Of a stretch of 8,692 bases of DNA, positions 1 to 5,009 are shown in pieces (positions within the stretch are counted from its first letter, which is position 1; every line of letters starts with the position of its first letter). The stretch is from the NCBI GenBank assembly GCA_946631535.1, contig CAMPAF010000117.1, positions 1 to 8,692 of the forward strand. Reading direction: 5' to 3'. The translations under genes and the position numbers were made by a program. The notes below the pieces were generated by a model that worked only from the letters and a program-made list of their open reading frames with translations, was not told where the DNA came from and did no database searches. The DNA comes from an uncultured Verrucomicrobiota bacterium. Its GTDB lineage: Bacteria > Verrucomicrobiota > Kiritimatiellia > RFP12 > UBA1067.

Positions 1-1
1 C

Positions 2-205
2 ATGAAGCAGTGCCTTGAGGCGCGCAAGATGCTCCTCATGACGCGCAACGAGACGCCCACCTTCCTCTGGGCCAACACGATCCTCCGCATCGCGGCCCTC
101 GGCAAGCCGGGCGACGACTACCCCGTCACGCACGCGCGTTACCACAAGAGCCTGCGCATTGTCTCCGACTACGGCACCGCCCAGAAGCCGAAGTACAACA
201 TCTAG
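2..205 (+). CDS. 3' end of an unrecognised gene (partial, C-terminal 67 residues)
   Basis: An open frame runs from the first bases of the window to a TAG stop at 203-205. The first ATG is at position 2, but the frame is cut by the window edge, so this is probably only the C-terminus of a longer protein. The visible part starts with a charged amphipathic helix-like stretch (CLEARKMLLMTRNET) and ends in a basic, Tyr-rich tail (RYHKSLRIVSDYG, then PKYNI). I do not recognise the family. The G/C-rich third positions match the neighbouring genes, which supports real coding. Its stop codon overlaps the ribosome binding site of the GH20 gene (nine bases between stop and ATG), so the two are very likely co-transcribed and the product may belong to the same glycan-related unit. 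That context is the only functional hint. Confidence 0.6.
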   Translation: MKQCLEARKMLLMTRNETPTFLWANTILRIAALGKPGDDYPVTHARYHKSLRIVSDYGTAQKPKYNI

Positions 206-208
206 GAG
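204..208 (+). promoter_or_regulatory. Shine-Dalgarno of the GH20 gene overlapping the upstream stop
   Basis: AGGAG at 204-208 shares two bases with the TAG stop of the preceding gene and lies six bases before the ATG at 215. The spacing is normal, so this motif fixes the GH20 start and links the two genes translationally. Confidence 0.7.
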
Positions 209-214
209 CCGACC

Positions 215-1696
215 ATGCACATGCTTGGCATGTTGGCCGTGACCGTCGCGCTCGTGCCCGCGCCGAAGGAGCAGGTCTGGCGCGACGGCACGTGTGCCGT
301 CGCGGAGGCGAATGTGCGCTATTTGCGCGACGCCACGTTGCCGCCCGAGGGATACCGGCTCGACATCACGACCGGCGGCGTCACGGTGGCGAGCGCGGAC
401 GACGCGGGCGCGTTTTACGCGCGGAAGACATTGGGGCAGCTGGCGGCGGGGGATGGCGGACGCGCAGCAGCGCGTCCCTCCCTGCCGTGCGGAACGGTGA
501 CGGACGCGCCGGCGTTTCGGTGGCGCGGGTTCATGCTGGACGAGGGGCGGCATTTCTTCGGCAAGGAGACGGTGAAGGCGCTTCTCGACCAGATGGCCGA
601 GTACAAGCTCAACGTGTTCCACTGGCACCTCACCGAGGACCAGGGGTGGCGTCTCGACATCCCGCGCTTCCCCGAGCTCGTGAAGTACGGGTCGGTGCGG
701 CCCGAATCGCCCATGCACGGTTGCCGCGGGACGAAGGGCGACTTCCGCGGCAACGGCCAGCAGTATGGTCCATACTTCTACACGGCGGACGACATCCGCG
801 ATATCCTCGCCTATGCGAAGGAGCGGTTCATCACGGTGGTGCCCGAGATCGAGGTGCCGGGGCACACACGCGCGCTCCTCGCGGCGCACCCCGAGTTCGC
901 GTGCAAAGAAGGGCTGCCGCGCGTGCCGTGCATGTTCAACGGCGTGCAGGACGAGGTCCTCTGCGCCGGCAACGACGACGCGATCCGGTTCATGGAGCAG
1001 GTCTACGACGAGGTGTGCGCGCTCTTCCCCGGCGCGTACATCCACATCGGCGGCGACGAGTGTCCGAAGAAGCGGTGGAAGGAATGCCCCAAGTGCCAGG
1101 CCCGCATCAAGGCGCTCGGCCTCAAGGACGAGGACGAGCTGCAGGCGTGGGTGACGCGGCACTTCACGGACTACCTCGCGAAGAAGGGGAGGCGGACGAT
1201 CGGCTGGGACGAGATTCTCGCGGGCAATCCCGGCACGGAGACGATCGTGCACAACTGGCGCAAGCCGGTGTACGGAATCCAGGCCGCCGAGAAGGGGCAC
1301 GACGTGGTTGTCTCGGCGCTCAAGGCGACGTATTTCTCCGTGCCGCAGGGCGTGCCGGACGATCCGTTCACCTATCTGAGCCCGAAGATGCGCAGTTCGC
1401 TCGCGACGGCCTATTCCTTCGATCCGTGCGCAGGCATGACGGAGGGGGCGAAAAAGCACGTGCTGGGCGCGGAATGCTGCATGTGGAGCGAGTGCGTGTG
1501 GAACGAGTACGACCTCGCCTTCAAGCTGTGGCCGCGCGCGTGCGCGTTCGCGGAGGCGGTGTGGACGGGGCCCGTTTCGGACGCGCAGGAGCGCGTCCCT
1601 CCCGCGGGGCGCGACTTTGAGGATTTCAAGCGGCGCATGGCCATTCACCGCAAGCGGCTCATCGCCGCCGGCGTCAACTGCGCTCCGCTCGAGTAG
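215..1696 (+). CDS. GH20 beta-N-acetylhexosaminidase
   Basis: A 493-residue glycoside hydrolase family 20 enzyme, which removes terminal beta-linked GlcNAc or GalNAc using the substrate acetamido group as nucleophile. Seen: a hydrophobic N-terminus (residues 3-16, a weak signal peptide lacking a basic n-region); a shortened GH20b-like domain (about 20-95, including EGYRLDIT and AGAFYARKTL); then the TIM barrel with RGFMLDEGRHF (104-114, substrate-binding Arg104), NVFHWHLTEDQGWR (133-146), PEIEVPGHT (210-218), the catalytic pair Asp281-Glu282 in HIGGDE, GWDE (330-333), HNW (346-348) and MWSE (423-426). All catalytic landmarks are intact. Two insertions, GRAAARPS near 82-89 and SDAQERVPP near 455-463, are encoded by copies of one palindromic DNA repeat and interrupt otherwise standard family sequence. 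The start is set by the AGGAG at 204-208. Substrate (chitin-type, mucin or host glycan) cannot be told from sequence. It ends 15 bases from the convergent ABC operon. Confidence 0.95.
   Translation: MHMLGMLAVTVALVPAPKEQVWRDGTCAVAEANVRYLRDATLPPEGYRLDITTGGVTVASADDAGAFYARKTLGQLAAGDGGRAAARPSLPCGTVTDAPAFRWRGFMLDEGRHFFGKETVKALLDQMAEYKLNVFHWHLTEDQGWRLDIPRFPELVKYGSVRPESPMHGCRGTKGDFRGNGQQYGPYFYTADDIRDILAYAKERFITVVPEIEVPGHTRALLAAHPEFACKEGLPRVPCMFNGVQDEVLCAGNDDAIRFMEQVYDEVCALFPGAYIHIGGDECPKKRWKECPKCQARIKALGLKDEDELQAWVTRHFTDYLAKKGRRTIGWDEILAGNPGTETIVHNWRKPVYGIQAAEKGHDVVVSALKATYFSVPQGVPDDPFTYLSPKMRSSLATAYSFDPCAGMTEGAKKHVLGAECCMWSECVWNEYDLAFKLWPRACAFAEAVWTGPVSDAQERVPPAGRDFEDFKRRMAIHRKRLIAAGVNCAPLE
457..482 (+). 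repeat. Intragenic palindromic repeat, copy 1 (inside GH20)
   Basis: A 26-base unit identical in 25 positions to the copy at 1578-1603. Its core is a perfect inverted repeat, GGACGCGC (458-465) and GCGCGTCC (470-477), around the loop AGCA, followed by CTCCC. In the GH20 frame it begins on a codon boundary at 458 and reads G-R-A-A-A-R-P-S. It lies between the N-terminal domain and the barrel, where GH20 proteins usually have a short linker. Confidence 0.75.
1578..1603 (+). repeat. Intragenic palindromic repeat, copy 2 (inside GH20)
   Basis: Second copy of the unit at 457-482, differing only in the loop (AGGA instead of AGCA). The arms are 1579-1586 and 1591-1598, again followed by CTCCC. Here it is read in another frame (position 1579 is the third base of codon 455) and gives S-D-A-Q-E-R-V-P-P, just after the VWTGP segment near the C-terminus. 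Same orientation as copy 1. Confidence 0.75.
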
Positions 1697-1711
1697 CCAC
1701 GAGATAGGGCG

Positions 1712-2626
1712 TTAAGTGCCGAGATAGGCCTGCTCAAGGGAGAGGCCGGACGAGACAGCGAGCACGTCCGTCTGCGCAAGGAGCGCGGGCAGGAGCTTTC
1801 GGTTGATCGCCGCGACGTCGCCGTCCGACGCCTCGAACGTGCATGCGAGATCGTGCGTCTCGGCGGTCCATGCGAACGTCGCGCCAGGTACGGCTGCAGA
1901 TAGCGCGGCCATGTCGGAGGGTTGGGCGGCGAGCGTGTACGTCACGCGGCTCGATGCACGGGTGATAGCCTCCAGCGTGGAGGTGCGCGCCACCCGTCCC
2001 TTCTCCACGAACGCCACGTGCGTGCAGAGGGTCTCGATATCGTGCAGGTTGTGGGAGGAGATCACGATAGTCTGCCGTCCGCTCCGCGCACGCAGGAAAC
2101 GCCGGATGCGGTCTGCCTCGATCGGGTCGAGCCCGTTGAGCGGCTCGTCGAGCAGCACCACTTCTGGCGAGCCGATGAAGCACTGCGCGAAGCGCACGCG
2201 CATGCGCATGCCGTGGGAGAGCGAGCGGATGGAGTTCTTGGCGCGGTCAGCGAGGTTGACGGCCGCAAGCATCTCGTTGGCGGAGCGTTGCGCCGCCTCG
2301 GGCGAAAGCCCCTGCATCCGCGCGTAGCGATAGAGTATGTCGCCCGGACGAGCCTCCAGCGGCAGAGCGGAATCCTGCGGCAGGATCGCGAAACGTCCTG
2401 AATGTACCTCAGCTCTGAACGGGCCGCGTCCGAGCAGGTCGATCGAGCCGGACGACAGCCGGAGGAACCCTGCCACCGCCATCATCCATGTCGTCTTGCC
2501 TGCGCCGTTCGCGCCCACCAGGCCCATCATCGTCCCGCGCGGCACAACCAGCGAGCACCCGTCCAGCGCGCGGCGGCGGCCGTAGCGCTTCACGAGGTCG
2601 CGTGTCACTATCGCGACGCCGATCAT
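1712..2626 (-). CDS. ABC transporter ATP-binding protein
   Basis: A 304-residue nucleotide-binding subunit of an ABC-2 type transporter; it hydrolyses ATP at the inner face of the membrane to power the adjacent permease. Seen: Walker A GANGAGKT (38-45), Q-loop Gln84 in ILPQDS, a signature reading LSHGM (136-140) instead of LSGGQ, Walker B VVLLDEP (156-162, catalytic Glu161), D-loop GLDP (165-168) and H-loop His192 in SSHNL. A non-canonical signature with a basic residue and Met is common among ABC-2/NatA-like ATPases, so the protein is probably active. Residues from about 225 form a C-terminal extension without a recognised motif. The ATG at 2626 overlaps the permease stop by four bases (ATGA) and has an AGGAGGG five bases upstream. 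It is the last gene of the operon. The substrate is unknown. Confidence 0.92.
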   Translation of the reverse strand: MIGVAIVTRDLVKRYGRRRALDGCSLVVPRGTMMGLVGANGAGKTTWMMAVAGFLRLSSGSIDLLGRGPFRAEVHSGRFAILPQDSALPLEARPGDILYRYARMQGLSPEAAQRSANEMLAAVNLADRAKNSIRSLSHGMRMRVRFAQCFIGSPEVVLLDEPLNGLDPIEADRIRRFLRARSGRQTIVISSHNLHDIETLCTHVAFVEKGRVARTSTLEAITRASSRVTYTLAAQPSDMAALSAAVPGATFAWTAETHDLACTFEASDGDVAAINRKLLPALLAQTDVLAVSSGLSLEQAYLGT

Positions 2627-3525
2627 GCGTCCCTCCTGCTGAACACCAGATGCCCAAGCATGAGATATGTCAGCCCGAGCGTGAGCAGGTGTGCGCCGCC
2701 GGTGAAGAGCGGCGCAAAGCTTCTGCGCCAGAGCGAAAGCGCTGCCGACGACGGCACGATGGCGTCGAAGTGGTCGAGCCACTGGCAGTCGAGCCAGCCG
2801 GACAGGAGTTTCAGGATGCCGGGCCATCCCGCGCACAGGGCGATGGCCAAAAGGCACAGCGCAGAGGCGCGGCTTCCGGAACGGGTGACGTGCGAGACGC
2901 CAAGCGCCAGCCCTAGCCACGCGAGAGCGTACATTCCCGCGCGGAATCCCCAGTCGAACATTGCCGGCAGCAGCTCGAACATCCCTATGCCAGACAATCG
3001 GAACACGGCCACGACCCAAGCCCCGAGTGCGCTCACCGCGAGCGCAAAAGCCACCAGCATCACCTGTCCGCAGTACTTGCCTAGCGTCCACTCGAGGCGC
3101 GTGACGCGCACGAGCGCGTAGCGCACCGCGCCGGATTTCAGGTCGTCCGCCACACGGTTCCCGGCCACCAGCATCGCCAGGAGCGGCGCGCACATGAACA
3201 CGAACCAGGCGTAGATCAGCTCGACGGGATGCCGCCCCTCGATGTCGTTGTAGACCAGATCGTTCTTCAGCCCTGACCTCACCATCGCCTGGAATGGAGT
3301 CGATTTCCACAGCGTCGCCGACACGATGCCCGTCTCCTCGGTCTCGGGCAGCTGCAGCATCTTTGAGAGCTCCGCCTCCATCTTCCCCAGGATGGTGATG
3401 GTCCACATCATGCAGAACACCGCCATGAGGAGGTAGAGCGCGAGGATCACCAGCACTCGCCGGCTGCGCACGGCGCCAGCGCACTCGGCGATCGCCACCT
3501 GCCCGATGCGAAAGAGGCTCTTCAT
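2623..3525 (-). CDS. ABC-2 type transporter permease
   Basis: A 300-residue integral membrane protein with about six hydrophobic segments, near residues 24-46, 101-121, 152-175, 190-211, 219-241 and 277-295. Between segments one and two is a polar stretch of about 55 residues (47-100), likely on the outer side. After segment two comes a cytoplasmic motif typical of ABC-2 permeases: a Asp-Leu-Lys-Ser-Gly run followed by ALVRVTRLEWTLGKY (residues 128-151). This would form the membrane pore partnered with the ATPase encoded directly downstream, most likely as a homodimer in an exporter or membrane-remodelling complex. The ATG at 3525 overlaps the stop of the upstream gene by four bases and has an AGGA a few bases before it. 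Nothing identifies the substrate; an export or resistance role is possible but unproven. Confidence 0.85.
   Translation of the reverse strand: MKSLFRIGQVAIAECAGAVRSRRVLVILALYLLMAVFCMMWTITILGKMEAELSKMLQLPETEETGIVSATLWKSTPFQAMVRSGLKNDLVYNDIEGRHPVELIYAWFVFMCAPLLAMLVAGNRVADDLKSGAVRYALVRVTRLEWTLGKYCGQVMLVAFALAVSALGAWVVAVFRLSGIGMFELLPAMFDWGFRAGMYALAWLGLALGVSHVTRSGSRASALCLLAIALCAGWPGILKLLSGWLDCQWLDHFDAIVPSSAALSLWRRSFAPLFTGGAHLLTLGLTYLMLGHLVFSRRDA
2631..2637 (-). promoter_or_regulatory. Strong Shine-Dalgarno for the ABC ATPase, inside the permease gene
   Basis: On the minus strand AGGAGGG ends four bases before the ATG at 2626-2624. It lies within the last codons of the permease. Together with the ATGA overlap it fixes the ATPase start over alternative upstream starts. 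Confidence 0.7.
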
Positions 3526-4298
3526 CTGTTCCTGCCCCCCGGCTGCATCTGGAAGCCCTCCAGCTTGTCCTGCACGGAGATCAGCGGCTCTGCCACGCCC
3601 GGGTCGATGAAGTCGAACACCTGCATCTCGGAGACCACCGCACGCTTGTCGGCGGGAACGCACGCGCCGATCTTCTCGTACGTCTCCGCCATGATCGTCG
3701 TCGCGTCGCCCATCATGCGGAGGCCCAGCTCGGGCGTCATCTTGTCCTGCTGCGCGAGCAGGGTGGACATTGTCAGCATCGTGTCGTAAAGCTGCTCGTT
3801 CATGCCGTCCAGCGCCGCGTTGAACTTCTCCGTCGCCGCGTCGTCCAGCCCCAGCTTCGTCTTCCACTTGGCGCGTGCCAGTTCCACGCGCGCGCTCCAC
3901 AGTTCCTGGGCTTCCTCGATGCGCGCGCGAAGGTCTTTGGGCGAAGGGCGCTCCTCCTTGGCGGGAGGCTGGTTCGTCGGCGCCTCGGCGGATGCCGCCG
4001 CGGGCGCGTGATTGGTGGCAGCCACCTTCGTCGGCGGCTTGTTGGTGGCGGAGGCGAATAGCGGTTTGGCGACGGACCGCCGCTTGTGCGGGCGGTGCGT
4101 CTCTTCCTGTATGTTCGCCAGGCGCGTGAACGACTGGAAGCCATTGGCCACGACAGAGCGGGAGGCGGACCACTTTCCCTCCCTCATAGCCTGTTTTTGC
4201 ATGTTGTTCTTGAAGTCGCGCAGTTCCTCTCGCGGGCCCCACGCGCCGATTATCAGTCCTGCCAGGCATGCGACAGGAATCCAAATGGAACTTTTCAT
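3522..4298 (-). CDS. Membrane-anchored helical protein of unknown function, first gene of the ABC operon
   Basis: A 258-residue protein with no family I recognise with confidence. Seen: an N-terminal hydrophobic anchor or signal (residues 5-20, IWIPVACLAGLIIGAW); a basic, polar stretch (21-75); a low-complexity linker rich in Ala, Pro, Thr and Lys (76-118) with two related TN-K/Q-PP units; and a mainly helical C-terminal domain (119-213) with heptad-like spacing, then a short tail ending QPGGRNR. Part of the helical domain (KWKTKLGLDDAATEKFNAAL, about 144-163) has the flavour of Spy/CpxP-like periplasmic helical proteins, but this is only a resemblance. It opens the operon and overlaps the permease by four bases, so it is probably an extracytoplasmic accessory or regulatory partner of the transporter. 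No Shine-Dalgarno precedes the ATG; a -10 element ends six bases upstream. Confidence 0.8.
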   Translation of the reverse strand: MKSSIWIPVACLAGLIIGAWGPREELRDFKNNMQKQAMREGKWSASRSVVANGFQSFTRLANIQEETHRPHKRRSVAKPLFASATNKPPTKVAATNHAPAAASAEAPTNQPPAKEERPSPKDLRARIEEAQELWSARVELARAKWKTKLGLDDAATEKFNAALDGMNEQLYDTMLTMSTLLAQQDKMTPELGLRMMGDATTIMAETYEKIGACVPADKRAVVSEMQVFDFIDPGVAEPLISVQDKLEGFQMQPGGRNR

Positions 4299-4304
4299 GG
4301 CGCA

Positions 4305-4313
4305 AGTATACCA
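4305..4313 (-). promoter_or_regulatory. Extended -10 promoter of the ABC operon, likely leaderless
   Basis: On the minus strand TGG followed by TATACT (4310-4305) forms a good extended -10 element, five of six bases matching TATAAT. Only six bases separate it from the ATG at 4298, so transcription would start at or next to the ATG. No purine-rich binding site fits in between, and I see no clear -35 at 17-18 bases. The beta-helix gene at 5010 has the same arrangement. Confidence 0.5.
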
Positions 4314-4378
4314 AATCCTGGCCTGATCGGTTCGCGGTTCGTATTGGGACCCATCACCGCGTATTTCCTCTTGTGAAT

Positions 4379-4409
4379 GGAAACAACCTAAACAACTTCA
4401 AGAACAACT
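4379..4409 (+). repeat. AACAAC-rich 31-base repeat, element A
   Basis: It begins GGAAACAAC and continues with AAACAACTT and a final AACAAC unit. It matches element B (4703-4733) as a direct repeat, identical over the first 9 bases and over the central AAACAACTT, with a one-base shift at the end. The inverted copies are 4803-4833 and 4928-4958. Confidence 0.65.
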
Positions 4410-4419
4410 GCCCAATGAC

Positions 4420-4441
4420 GCGCGGGCTAACTCGCCCGCGC
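4420..4441. repeat. GC-rich hairpin 1
   Basis: Perfect 8-bp inverted repeat GCGCGGGC (4420-4427) and GCCCGCGC (4434-4441) around the six-base loop TAACTC. No T-run follows on either strand, so it is not a standard terminator. Confidence 0.6.
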
Positions 4442-4466
4442 CACAAAGTACACAAAGTTTGCAAAG
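4441..4466 (+). repeat. Periodic ACAAAG run, left arm of an inverted repeat
   Basis: Three CAAAG-containing units about nine bases apart. The first 17 bases (4441-4457, CCACAAAG-TA-CACAAAG) pair with 4638-4654 at 15 of 17 positions, and the third CAAAG also has a partner, so the two runs bracket the cloverleaf. Confidence 0.6.
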
Positions 4467-4502
4467 CAGACGAGGACGATCTCGCGCGTGGGGATGATCT
4501 CA

Positions 4503-4525
4503 CACAGAGCCGCAGAGGCACAGAG
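4503..4525 (+). repeat. Periodic ACAGAG run adjoining the cloverleaf
   Basis: ACAGAG, GCAGAG and ACAGAG occur at 8-base spacing just before the cloverleaf. As plus-strand RNA this run can pair with the CTTTG run at 4629-4653 through about 21 pairs, of which four are G-U wobbles (G4507, G4512, G4515, G4523), with small bulges. It competes with 4441-4466 for the same partner. Confidence 0.5.
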
Positions 4526-4528
4526 GGA

Positions 4529-4626
4529 GATTTATAGCTGGGGCTCCGCCCCAGACCCCGAACTCGGGCCAATCACTGGTGATTGTCTGGCGTTCGGGGC
4601 ATGGGGTGGAACCCCATCTCTAAATC
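4529..4626 (+). other. Cloverleaf (four-way junction) sequence, possible structured RNA or folded mobile repeat
   Basis: Ninety-eight bases that fold into a tightly packed four-helix junction. The closing stem is 4529-4537 with 4618-4626 (8 of 9 paired). Arm 1 is CTGGGGC/GCCCCAG (4538-4544, 4548-4554) with loop TCC. Arm 2 is CCCCGAAC/GTTCGGGG (4556-4563, 4592-4599), capped by an inner hairpin CAATCAC/GTGATTG (4570-4576, 4579-4585). Arm 3 is ATGGGGT/ACCCCAT (4601-4607, 4611-4617) with loop GGA. Only one base lies between arms 1 and 2 and between arms 2 and 3, and none between the outer arms and the closing stem. It is not a tRNA: the arm lengths are wrong and there is no T-loop or anticodon loop. 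GGGGCTCCGCCCC-type hairpins occur as dispersed repeats in other genomes, so a REP/MITE-like origin is the main alternative to an RNA gene. Confidence 0.55.
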
Positions 4627-4628
4627 AT

Positions 4629-4654
4629 CTTTGAGTTCTTTGTGGCCTTTGTGG
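4629..4654 (-). repeat. Periodic CTTTG(TGG) run, right arm of the inverted repeat
   Basis: The minus-strand reading gives CCACAAAG, CCACAAAG and CTCAAAG at about nine-base spacing. It is the inverted partner of 4441-4466 (Watson-Crick) and, with wobbles, of 4503-4525. Confidence 0.6.
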
Positions 4655-4702
4655 TCAACGACATTTTCCGCGTTCTCCACGTTCTTGCCTATAAGTTCAT
4701 TT

Positions 4703-4733
4703 GGAAACAACAGAAACAACTTGTAAAAACAAC
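4703..4733 (+). repeat. AACAAC-rich 31-base repeat, element B
   Basis: Units GGAAACAAC, AGAAACAAC and a final AAAAACAAC. It pairs with B' (4803-4833) at 25 of 31 positions, including the outer 9 and inner 10 bases, leaving a 69-base centre that holds two hairpins. Weaker complementarity continues outward to ATAAG (4691-4695) and CTTAT (4846-4850), so the whole 4691-4850 block may be one palindromic element. Confidence 0.65.
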
Positions 4734-4745
4734 CTCTTCTTTCTC

Positions 4746-4763
4746 GCCGCGCAACCGCGCGGC
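4746..4763. repeat. GC-rich hairpin 2 (loop AACC)
   Basis: Perfect 7-bp stem GCCGCGC (4746-4752) and GCGCGGC (4757-4763) with loop AACC. The loop is complementary to the GGTT loop of the next hairpin, and the ten bases 4751-4760 are an exact inverted repeat of 4778-4787. Confidence 0.6.
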
Positions 4764-4771
4764 GCTCTTGA

Positions 4772-4795
4772 AACCGGGCGCGGTTGCGCCCGGTT
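4772..4795. repeat. GC-rich hairpin 3 (loop GGTT)
   Basis: Perfect 10-bp stem AACCGGGCGC (4772-4781) and GCGCCCGGTT (4786-4795) with loop GGTT. The nearest T-run (4807-4811) is 12 bases downstream inside B', so it is a poor terminator. It can pair with hairpin 2 either loop-to-loop or as one longer helix. Confidence 0.6.
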
Positions 4796-4802
4796 GGAAA
4801 AA

Positions 4803-4833
4803 GTTGTTTTTATCAGTTGTCATGGTTGTTTCC
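4803..4833 (-). repeat. AACAAC-rich repeat, inverted element B'
   Basis: Reverse-complement copy of element B (25 of 31 identical). The six differences lie at positions 10-13 and 20-21 of the unit. It forms the right arm of the 131-base palindrome 4703-4833. Confidence 0.65.
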
Positions 4834-4927
4834 TTTTCAACGAAGCTTATCCTCATTTACATTCCCGTGCGAAGCGGGGACGGCGGGCTGCATGGCTAAG
4901 ATGTTACCTGCGTTTCAGTGACGCATT

Positions 4928-4958
4928 GGTTGTTTTCGTAGTTGTTCCAGTTGTTTCC
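4928..4958 (-). repeat. AACAAC-rich repeat, inverted element A'
   Basis: Reverse-complement copy beginning GGAAACAAC on the minus strand, followed by GGAACAACT and AAAACAAC. It is the outermost right arm, matching A at 4379-4409 with a small shift. It ends about 37 bases before the -10 element of the beta-helix gene. Confidence 0.6.
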
Positions 4959-4973
4959 AATCTCCATCAGGGC

Positions 4974-5003
4974 TTTACGGCGGAGGGGGCGGTGTGGTAT
5001 CCT
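4974..5003 (+). promoter_or_regulatory. Promoter of the beta-helix gene, likely leaderless
   Basis: Extended -10 TGG-TATCCT (4995-5003) with a possible -35 TTTACG (4974-4979) at an 18-base spacing. The ATG at 5010 follows the -10 after six bases (ACGCGC), so the transcript would start at about the start codon. A GGAGGGGG run (4982-4989) sits 20 bases from the ATG and inside the promoter spacer, too far upstream to act as a Shine-Dalgarno. Confidence 0.5.
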
Positions 5004-5009
5004 ACGCGC

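Larger units (their letters stand above)
4299..5009. other. 711-base divergent intergenic region filled with nested repeats and hairpins
   Basis: No credible protein gene lies here: open frames are short, lack ribosome sites and run through repeats. From left to right it holds the ABC operon promoter, element A (4379-4409), a GC hairpin (4420-4441), an ACAAAG run (4441-4466), an ACAGAG run (4503-4525), a cloverleaf (4529-4626), the complementary CTTTG run (4629-4654), element B (4703-4733), two GC hairpins (4746-4763 and 4772-4795), inverted B' (4803-4833), inverted A' (4928-4958) and the beta-helix promoter. Base composition is locally much more A/T- and AAC-rich than the genes. The stretch 4834-4927 shows only a weak 5-bp hairpin (TGCGT/ACGCA, 4909-4925). 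Confidence 0.75.

Noticed and set aside
1700..1728. Nine-base direct repeat CGAGATAGG around the GH20/ABC stop codons (1700-1708 and 1720-1728)
   Set aside because: It is short and could be chance; no element lies between the copies.
4529..4626. tRNA or tRNA-like gene
   Set aside because: The cloverleaf shape is suggestive, but it is 98 bases, arm lengths do not fit, loops are three bases, and there is no T-loop, anticodon loop or CCA end.
4772..4811. Rho-independent terminator at hairpin 3
   Set aside because: The 10-bp stem is strong, but the T-run starts 12 bases after it and is part of repeat B'. No gene ends upstream on the plus strand.
4379..4958. Integron attC sites or a CRISPR array
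   Set aside because: No integrase or cas gene is visible. The repeats are inverted and unevenly spaced, there are no constant-length spacers, and there is no consistent GTTRRRY/RYYYAAC core pair.
4642..5009. Protein-coding frames in the intergenic region, including an upstream extension of the beta-helix gene from 4701
   Set aside because: They run through inverted repeats, lack ribosome sites and give low-complexity peptides. The extension would bury the clear signal peptide that starts at 5010.
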